A stretch of DNA of 10,077 nt from an uncultured Eubacteriaceae bacterium (GTDB lineage Bacteria; Bacillota; Clostridia; Lachnospirales; Lachnospiraceae), in the NCBI GenBank assembly GCA_945938055.1, contig CAMEUH010000081.1, forward strand, positions 1 to 10,077, written 5' to 3'. The translations under genes and the position numbers were made by a program. Below, in pieces: positions 5,438-10,077 of this stretch; position 1 is the stretch's first letter, and each line of letters starts with the position of its first letter. The notes beneath the pieces were generated by a model. It saw only the letters and a program-made list of their open reading frames with translations. It ran no database searches and was not told the DNA's origin.

Positions 5438-7334
5438 ATGAAAATCACATTAAAAGACGGCTCTGTAAAAGAGTTTGACAAGGCAATGAGCGTGTATGAC
5501 ATCGCAATGAGCATCAGCGAAGGACTGGCAAGAGTGGCATGTGCGGGTGAAGTCAATGGAAAGACCGTTGATTTAAGAACCGTGGTGGATTCTGACTGTA
5601 ATTTAAGCATCCTGACTTTTGAGGATGAGGCTGGTAAGGCAGCATACCGCCATACTGCGTCCCATGTGCTTGCAGAAGCAGTAAAGAGACTGTATCCGGA
5701 AGCAAAATGTGCCATCGGACCATCCATTGACACAGGATTTTATTATGATTTTGACATTCATTCTTTTACAAGGGAAGACCTTGACAAGCTGGAAGCAGAA
5801 ATGAAGAAGATTATTAAGGAAGGACATGAAATTACACGTTATACCCTTCCGAGAGACAAGGCAATTGAGTTCATGAAGGAAAAGAATGAGCCATATAAGG
5901 TAGAACTGATTGAAGATTTGCCGGAAGACGCAGAGATTTCCTTCTATGACCAGGGTGGCTTTGTGGACCTTTGCGCAGGACCGCATCTCATGAGCACCAA
6001 GCCGTTAAAGGCAATCAAGCTGATTTCTTCCTCCGGTGCATACTGGAGAGGCTCCGAAAAGAATAAAATGCTTACCCGTATTTATGGTACGGCATACACG
6101 AAAAAAACAGAGCTGGATGAATATTTACAGCATCTTGAGGATATCAAGCTTCGCGACCATAACAAATTAGGCCGTGAAATGGAACTTTTCACGACAGTGG
6201 ACGTTATTGGACAGGGCCTTCCGCTTCTCATGCCAAATGGTGTGAAGATTGTGCAGAGACTGCAAAGATGGATTGAAGATGAGGAAACAAGCCGCGGCTA
6301 CATGAGAACCAAGACTCCACTCATGGCAAAGAGTGACCTTTATAAGATTTCCGGACACTGGGATCATTATAAGGAAGGAATGTTCGTACTGGGAGATGAG
6401 GAAAAAGATAAGGAAGTCTTTGCACCCATGCAGATATGGTGAGACATCAACGCTCTTTCGAAATGAGGATTCCGGTGAAATGCATGGTCTCACCCGTGTC
6501 CGCCAGTTTACCATTTCCGAGGGCCATCTGATTGTAAGACCGGATCAGATGGTAAAGGAGTTTAAGGACTGTATCGCACTGGCACAGTACTGCTTACAGA
6601 CATTAGGACTTGAGGAGGATGTAACCTATCATCTTTCCAAGTGGGATCCGGACAATAGGGAAAAATATATTGGTGAGCCGGAAGTCTGGGAAGAGACAGA
6701 ACAGCATATCCGTGATGTTTTAAATGAACTGAACATTCCGTTTACTGAGGATGTGGGAGAGGCAGCATTCTACGGACCAAAGGTTGATATTAATGCAAAG
6801 AACGTGTATGGCAAGGAAGACACCATGATTACCATTCAGTGGGATGCCCTGCTTGCAGAACAGTTTGACATGTATTACATTGATGAAAACGGAGACAAGA
6901 AGAGACCGTACATTATTCATAGAACGTCCATGGGTTGTTATGAGAGAACCCTTGCATGGCTGATTGAAAAATATGCAGGAATGTTCCCGACATGGCTGTG
7001 CCCGGAACAGGTAAGGGTACTTCCGATTTCTGATAAGTATACGGATTATGCGGATTCTGTTCTTGCAGAGCTTAAGAAAAACGGAATTGATGCCACCGTG
7101 GATTACCGTGCAGAAAAAATCGGCTTTAAGATTCGTGATGCAAGGCTTAAGAGAATACCATACATTCTTGTGGTAGGAGAAAAGGAAGCGGCGGAAGGAA
7201 CGGTTTCAGTAAGAAGCAGATATCTGGGAGATGAAGGTGCTAAGAATCTGCAGCAGTTCATTGATGATATCTGTAAGGAAATCCGCACCAAGGAAATCCG
7301 TAAAATTGAAGTAAAAGAGGAAAATGCGAAATAA
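5438..7334 (+). pseudogene. thrS: Threonyl-tRNA synthetase, disrupted by a deletion/frameshift
   Basis: ThrS charges tRNA-Thr with threonine in the cytoplasm and edits Ser-tRNA-Thr. AGGAG (5425-5429) precedes ATG by 8 nt. The first piece (334 codons, stop TGA 6440-6442) has the TGS domain (about residues 1-60), the editing domain with H72-x3-H76 and C179/H183 (DLCAGPH), and the start of the class II catalytic core (KTPLM, SGHWDHYKE, VFA at residue 329). The second piece, in another frame from AGA 6432 to TAA 7332-7334 (300 codons), resumes at RYGETSTLFRNEDSGE (motif 2). It continues through the zinc-ligand-type histidines in SEGH and IIHRTS, motif 3 (GCYERTLAWLIEKY) and the anticodon-binding domain (PEQVRVLPIS onward). 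Between VFA and RYGETS, family members have about 25 residues (LRPMTCPF through SYRDLPM) including the zinc-binding Cys; here only 7 nt remain. Translation as read would give a truncated, inactive synthetase. The T-box upstream appears intact, so this may be a sequence error. Confidence 0.88.
6425..6431. other. thrS: Deletion/frameshift junction inside thrS
   Basis: GCA 6422-6424 is the last codon matching the family in the first frame (VFA). AGA 6432-6434 is the first in the second frame (RYGETS). The intervening CCCATGC stands where roughly 75 nt are expected, a net loss of about 68 nt that changes frame. The size is estimated from remembered family sequences, not from an alignment. Confidence 0.75.
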
Positions 7335-7347
7335 CACGCATTTTCCT
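7318..7347 (+). terminator. Hairpin at the end of thrS, possible terminator
   Basis: AGGAAAATGCG (7318-7328) pairs perfectly with CGCATTTTCCT (7337-7347) around an 8-nt loop that holds the thrS stop codon. No T-run follows; the next bases are GATTATT. It is therefore either a weak intrinsic terminator or an RNA-stabilising 3' hairpin. Confidence 0.45.
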
Positions 7348-7398
7348 GATTATTGCGAAAATGGGACCGGAATATTTCGTAAATGGAAGAATCAGGGG

Positions 7399-7427
7399 TT
7401 GCCAAATATTGTATTTCCGTGTAGAAT
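7399..7427 (+). promoter_or_regulatory. Promoter for the GH105 hydrolase gene
   Basis: TTGCCA (7399-7404) and TAGAAT (7422-7427) have a 17-bp spacer and would give a leader of about 24 nt. A TATAAT at 7434-7439 is an alternative -10 but lacks a good -35 at the right distance. No operator-like dyad was seen nearby. Confidence 0.6.
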
Positions 7428-7457
7428 ATATCATATAATGTATTAAGGAGAAGAAGA

Positions 7458-8591
7458 ATGGACGTTGTAGTAAAATACATTGATGAGTTATTAGAAAAGA
7501 GTACTCCAAAGACTCCAATGTGGAATATTGAGAAGCTCAAGCAGGGGAACAATTCAACCTGGAATTACATTGATGGCTGTATGATTAAGGCAGTTCTGGC
7601 AATGTATTCCATTACAAAGGATGAGAAGTATCTGAAATTTGCAGATGAATTTATCGATTATCGTGTCAATGAAGACGGAACCATTAATGGTTACGATATT
7701 CATGAACAGAACATTGATAATGTCAATGCAGGAAAGACGTTATTCGAATTGTATGACTTGACAGGCAAGGAAAAGTATCGCAAGGCAATTGATTTGGTGT
7801 ACAGCCAGATTGAGATTATGCCAAGAACCAAGAGCGGTAACTTCTGGCATAAGAAGATTTATCCGGAACAGGTCTGGTTAGACGGTCTTTACATGGGACA
7901 GCCTTTCTACATGGAATATGAAACAAGATTTAATAATAAGAAAAACTATTCTGATATTTATAACCAGTTCCGTTTTGTTATTAATAACATGAGAAATCCT
8001 TTGAATGGTCTTTACTTCCATGCAATGGATACCTCAAGGGAAGCCTTCTGGTGTGATAAAGTGACAGGTCTTTCCCAGTGTACATGGCTTCGTGCTTCAG
8101 GCTGGTATGCGATGGCACTTCTGGATACCCTGGAGAAGACGGATCTGGATGATGCAGCTTATGCAGAAGACAATAAGATGTTAAAAGATGCATTCGTGGA
8201 TTTGATTGATTCCATGTTGAAGTATCAGGATGAAAGCGGAATGTGGTATCAGGTTGTTAATTATGGCGGAATGGACAAGAACTATCTTGAGACAAGCGGA
8301 AGCTCCATTTTCGCATATGCAATTCTTAAGGCAGTAAGACTTGGTGTTCTTCCGGAAAGCTATCGCGTTTATGCAGAAAAAGCAATTGACGGTATTATTT
8401 CCAAGTATTTAAGAGTTGATGAGTCCGGAATGGGACTTGGCGGTATTTGCCTGGTTGCAGGACTTGGCGGCGCAGGAAGAAGACCTGGTACATACGATTA
8501 TTATATGTCAGAGCCGATTGTAGAAGATGATGCAAAGGGCGTTGGACCATTTTTACTGGCATATACGGAATTATTAATGTACAAAAAGTAA
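7458..8591 (+). CDS. GH105 unsaturated rhamnogalacturonyl hydrolase (YteR-like)
   Basis: The enzyme removes the unsaturated galacturonyl residue left at the non-reducing end of oligosaccharides by rhamnogalacturonan lyases, by hydrating the C4-C5 double bond. It has 377 residues, close to the family size, and no signal peptide, so it should act in the cytoplasm on imported oligosaccharides. AAGGAG (7445-7450) lies 7 nt before ATG. Motifs match Bacillus YteR at an offset of one: D87 in NIDNVN, H131-K132 in FWHKK, W140 and the catalytic D142 in PEQVWLDGLYMGQPF, H188 in GLYFHAMD, and R212 in QCTWLRASGW. A GGICLVAGLGGAGRRPGTYDYY segment near the C-terminus completes the (alpha/alpha)6 barrel. It stands alone, with its own promoter and terminator and without transporter or lyase neighbours in view. 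Related GH88/GH105 members act on other unsaturated uronides, so the exact substrate is open. Confidence 0.9.
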   Translation: MDVVVKYIDELLEKSTPKTPMWNIEKLKQGNNSTWNYIDGCMIKAVLAMYSITKDEKYLKFADEFIDYRVNEDGTINGYDIHEQNIDNVNAGKTLFELYDLTGKEKYRKAIDLVYSQIEIMPRTKSGNFWHKKIYPEQVWLDGLYMGQPFYMEYETRFNNKKNYSDIYNQFRFVINNMRNPLNGLYFHAMDTSREAFWCDKVTGLSQCTWLRASGWYAMALLDTLEKTDLDDAAYAEDNKMLKDAFVDLIDSMLKYQDESGMWYQVVNYGGMDKNYLETSGSSIFAYAILKAVRLGVLPESYRVYAEKAIDGIISKYLRVDESGMGLGGICLVAGLGGAGRRPGTYDYYMSEPIVEDDAKGVGPFLLAYTELLMYKK

Positions 8592-8617
8592 TTGATATGA
8601 TAAAATCAGCATAATTT

Positions 8618-8658
8618 AACAGATTAGGTAATAAGACTTATTATCTAATCTGTTTTTT
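8618..8658 (+). terminator. Strong Rho-independent terminator after the GH105 gene
   Basis: A 17-bp nearly perfect stem (8618-8634 with 8638-8654, one G-U pair) encloses a 3-nt GAC loop and runs into a T-tract (8653-8658). Both A- and T-runs flank it, so it could also act weakly on the opposite strand. Confidence 0.9.
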
Positions 8659-8667
8659 GCATATGAG

Positions 8668-8673
8668 TATAAT
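8668..8673 (+). promoter_or_regulatory. Possible -10 box for ddl-murF
   Basis: A perfect TATAAT sits 24 bp before the ddl start, right after the previous terminator, which is where a promoter is needed. The -35 position falls in the terminator stem (CTAATC, 8645-8650) and is poor, so the promoter may be weak or activator-dependent. Confidence 0.35.
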
Positions 8674-8697
8674 TTGAGGATGTTAAGAGGTAAAGAA

Positions 8698-9735
8698 ATG
8701 AAGATTGTAGTTTTGGCTGGCGGAGTTAGTACAGAAAGAGATGTATCCATCGTAACAGGAACCATGGTGTGCAATGCACTGGTAAAAAAGGGACATCAGG
8801 CAATTCTCATGGATGTATTCATGGGATATGACATGAAGAAAAACAGTGCACAGGAAGAGTTTTCCACGGCACATGAACTGGATGCAGTGAAGGTGGCAGA
8901 ACAATCACCGGATCTGGAAATGGTTAAGAAGAATCGGGGAAACAGTCCGGACGGTTTTTTTGGAAAAAATGTGCTGGAGATGTGCAAGGCTTCAGATATT
9001 GTATTTATGGCACTTCACGGAGAAGATGGAGAAAACGGCAAGATTCAGGCAGCATTTGATTTGCTGGGCATCCGGTACACGGGAACAGGGTATCTTGGTT
9101 CTGCCCTTGCCATGAATAAGGACATGGCAAAGGATCTTTTTGTGAAGAATCAGATTCCGACTCCGGCAGGATTTTATGTGACCAGGGAAAATTACATGGA
9201 GCAAAAGCCGGTATTCCCTTGCATTGTTAAGCCTGCATGCGGCGGTTCCAGTGTGGGAATTTCCATTGCGCATGATGAAGAAGAATATCAAAAGGCACTG
9301 GAAGAGGCATTTTTCTGGGAAGAAAAGCTTGTGGTGGAAGAATATATTACCGGAAGGGAATTTTCCGTGGGCGTGATTGAAGGCAGGGCATGTCCGATTA
9401 TCGAAATTGCTCCTCTTAGCGGTTTTTATGATTATAAGAATAAGTATCAGGCAGGCTCTACCATTGAAACCTGCCCGGCAGAACTGTCACCGGAACTGAC
9501 ACAGAAAATGCAGAAATATGCATGTATGGCGTATGATGCGTTAAAACTTGAAACATATGCCAGAATGGACTTCATGATGAAGGAAAATGGTGACATGTAT
9601 TGTCTGGAGGCGAATACGCTTCCGGGAATGACGCCTACCAGTCTGCTTCCGCAGGAGGCTGCGGCAGAAGGTGTTTCTTTTGAGGAACTGTGTGAAAAGC
9701 TGATTCAGGTATCATTAAGAAAGTATGAGAAATAG
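8698..9735 (+). CDS. ddl: D-alanine--D-alanine ligase
   Basis: Ddl joins two D-alanines using ATP to make the dipeptide that MurF adds to the peptidoglycan precursor; it is cytoplasmic. The start is ATG 8698, with AGAGG (8686-8690) 7 nt before it. An in-frame TTG at 8674 would add eight residues but has no ribosome binding site. The 345-aa product has the N-terminal motif GGVSTERDVS (E13), ALHGEDGENG (106-114), the ATP-grasp segments KDMAKDLF and CIVKPACGGSSVGIS (175-189, with the GSSVG loop), VVEEYITGREF (212-222), YDYKNKY (244-250) and R289. It ends in LEANTLPGMTPTS (303-315), where E304 and N306 are the metal ligands. No sign of the VanA-type D-lactate substitution was evident to me. murF starts 1 nt after its stop, so the two genes are co-transcribed and probably translationally coupled. 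Confidence 0.95.
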   Translation: MKIVVLAGGVSTERDVSIVTGTMVCNALVKKGHQAILMDVFMGYDMKKNSAQEEFSTAHELDAVKVAEQSPDLEMVKKNRGNSPDGFFGKNVLEMCKASDIVFMALHGEDGENGKIQAAFDLLGIRYTGTGYLGSALAMNKDMAKDLFVKNQIPTPAGFYVTRENYMEQKPVFPCIVKPACGGSSVGISIAHDEEEYQKALEEAFFWEEKLVVEEYITGREFSVGVIEGRACPIIEIAPLSGFYDYKNKYQAGSTIETCPAELSPELTQKMQKYACMAYDALKLETYARMDFMMKENGDMYCLEANTLPGMTPTSLLPQEAAAEGVSFEELCEKLIQVSLRKYEK

Positions 9736-9736
9736 C

Positions 9737-10077
9737 ATGAAAAATATGACATTAAAGAACATTGCAGCTGCCTGCAATGGAATTTATTATGGCAGTACAG
9801 AACTGGAGAATACAGAAATTACATCCGTACCCACAGATAGCCGGAACATTCAGGAAGGAAGCCTTTTTGTGGCGATCCCGGGGGCAAGGGTGGACGGACA
9901 TCAGTTTATTGATGAGGTTTATGAAAAGGGCGCTTTTGCCGTGATTTCTGAGAAAATTCTACGGGACTCAGAACATCCTTATATTAAGGTAGAATCTTCT
10001 CTTGATGCAATTAAAAAGATGGGAGAATTTTACCGGAGCCAGCTTTCTGTCAAAGTTGTGGGGATTACAGGAAGCGT
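9737..10077 (+). CDS. murF: UDP-MurNAc-tripeptide--D-Ala-D-Ala ligase, N-terminal part
   Basis: MurF adds the D-Ala-D-Ala made by Ddl to UDP-MurNAc-tripeptide, the last cytoplasmic step of the Mur ligase series. The window shows only the first 113 codons and ends in GITGS, the beginning of the P-loop (usually GITGSxGKT). The N-terminal uridine-binding domain is recognisable by TDSRNIQEGSLFVAIPGA (33-50) followed by RVDGHQFI (51-58). ATG 9737 follows the ddl stop by one base and has no clear ribosome binding site of its own, which suggests translational coupling; ATG 9746 is an alternative start. Pairing with ddl supports MurF over the related MurE, as does the TDSR-EGSLFVA-G-DGH pattern. Confidence 0.92.
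   Translation, partial: MKNMTLKNIAAACNGIYYGSTELENTEITSVPTDSRNIQEGSLFVAIPGARVDGHQFIDEVYEKGAFAVISEKILRDSEHPYIKVESSLDAIKKMGEFYRSQLSVKVVGITGS

Noticed and set aside
6419..6445. Programmed ribosomal frameshift or translational bypass in thrS
   Set aside because: No slippery heptamer or stimulatory structure was seen. A simple shift would not restore the missing 25 or so residues with the zinc ligand, so deletion or sequence error is the better explanation.
6333..7334. Separate protein starting at ATG 6333 overlapping the first thrS piece
   Set aside because: The first 33 codons lie in a different frame from the well-conserved ThrS editing/catalytic sequence and look like nothing. ThrS similarity begins only at 6432. 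The start has no ribosome binding site.
8674..8697. Earlier TTG start for ddl
   Set aside because: It has no ribosome binding site, overlaps the predicted transcription start region, and adds residues before the conserved MKIVVLAGG beginning. ATG 8698 has AGAGG at proper spacing.
9762..9944. 60-codon open frame on the + strand near the window end
   Set aside because: It is out of frame with murF, whose N-terminal domain is clearly readable from 9737 to the window end.
1..10077. CRISPR array, tRNA/rRNA genes, insertion sequence or phage genes
   Set aside because: No regularly spaced short repeats, no tRNA-like cloverleaf with its own promoter, and no transposase, integrase or phage motifs were seen. 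The only direct repeats are the lipoprotein coding blocks.

Overview
The window looks like a chromosomal segment from a low-to-mid GC Gram-positive anaerobe of the Clostridia, most likely a Lachnospiraceae-type gut bacterium. This rests on the strong AGGAG ribosome binding sites, a T-box leader on thrS, a c-di-GMP-I riboswitch with an intrinsic terminator, a clostridial-style ThrS, and Gram-positive lipoprotein signal peptides. All recognised genes are on the + strand. The organism is inferred from these features; no database search was possible.

Layout. (1) Positions 1-348 hold the C-terminal end of an unrecognised gene. (2) Positions 380-562 form a complete regulatory module: a consensus promoter whose -10 lies in a perfect inverted repeat, a c-di-GMP-I (GEMM-I) riboswitch aptamer, and an overlapping Rho-independent terminator. 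(3) Positions 595-838 hold a decayed, frameshifted gene remnant. (4) Positions 860-4807 hold three tandem paralogous lipoproteins of 424-434 aa. They share a nearly identical short N-terminal block but have diverged elsewhere, and they end in leucine-rich-repeat-like regions. They probably form one transcription unit under the riboswitch, so c-di-GMP would control a set of surface proteins. (5) Positions 4841-5158 hold a promoter, a threonine T-box leader and its terminator. These drive a 76-aa single-pass membrane protein (5188-5418) and thrS (5438-7334). (6) thrS is broken in this sequence. A deletion/frameshift at about 6425-6431 removes roughly 25 residues, including the segment that normally carries the zinc-binding cysteine. 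(7) Positions 7458-8591 hold a cytoplasmic GH105 unsaturated rhamnogalacturonyl hydrolase with its own promoter and a strong terminator. (8) Positions 8698-10077 hold ddl followed by the start of murF. These peptidoglycan genes make D-Ala-D-Ala and ligate it to the UDP-MurNAc-tripeptide.

The most notable parts are the c-di-GMP riboswitch plus tandem lipoprotein array, which looks like an expanding and recombining surface-protein locus, and the damaged thrS behind an apparently intact T-box. The latter is either an assembly error or evidence for a second threonyl-tRNA synthetase elsewhere in the genome. The housekeeping part from thrS to murF is otherwise ordinary.
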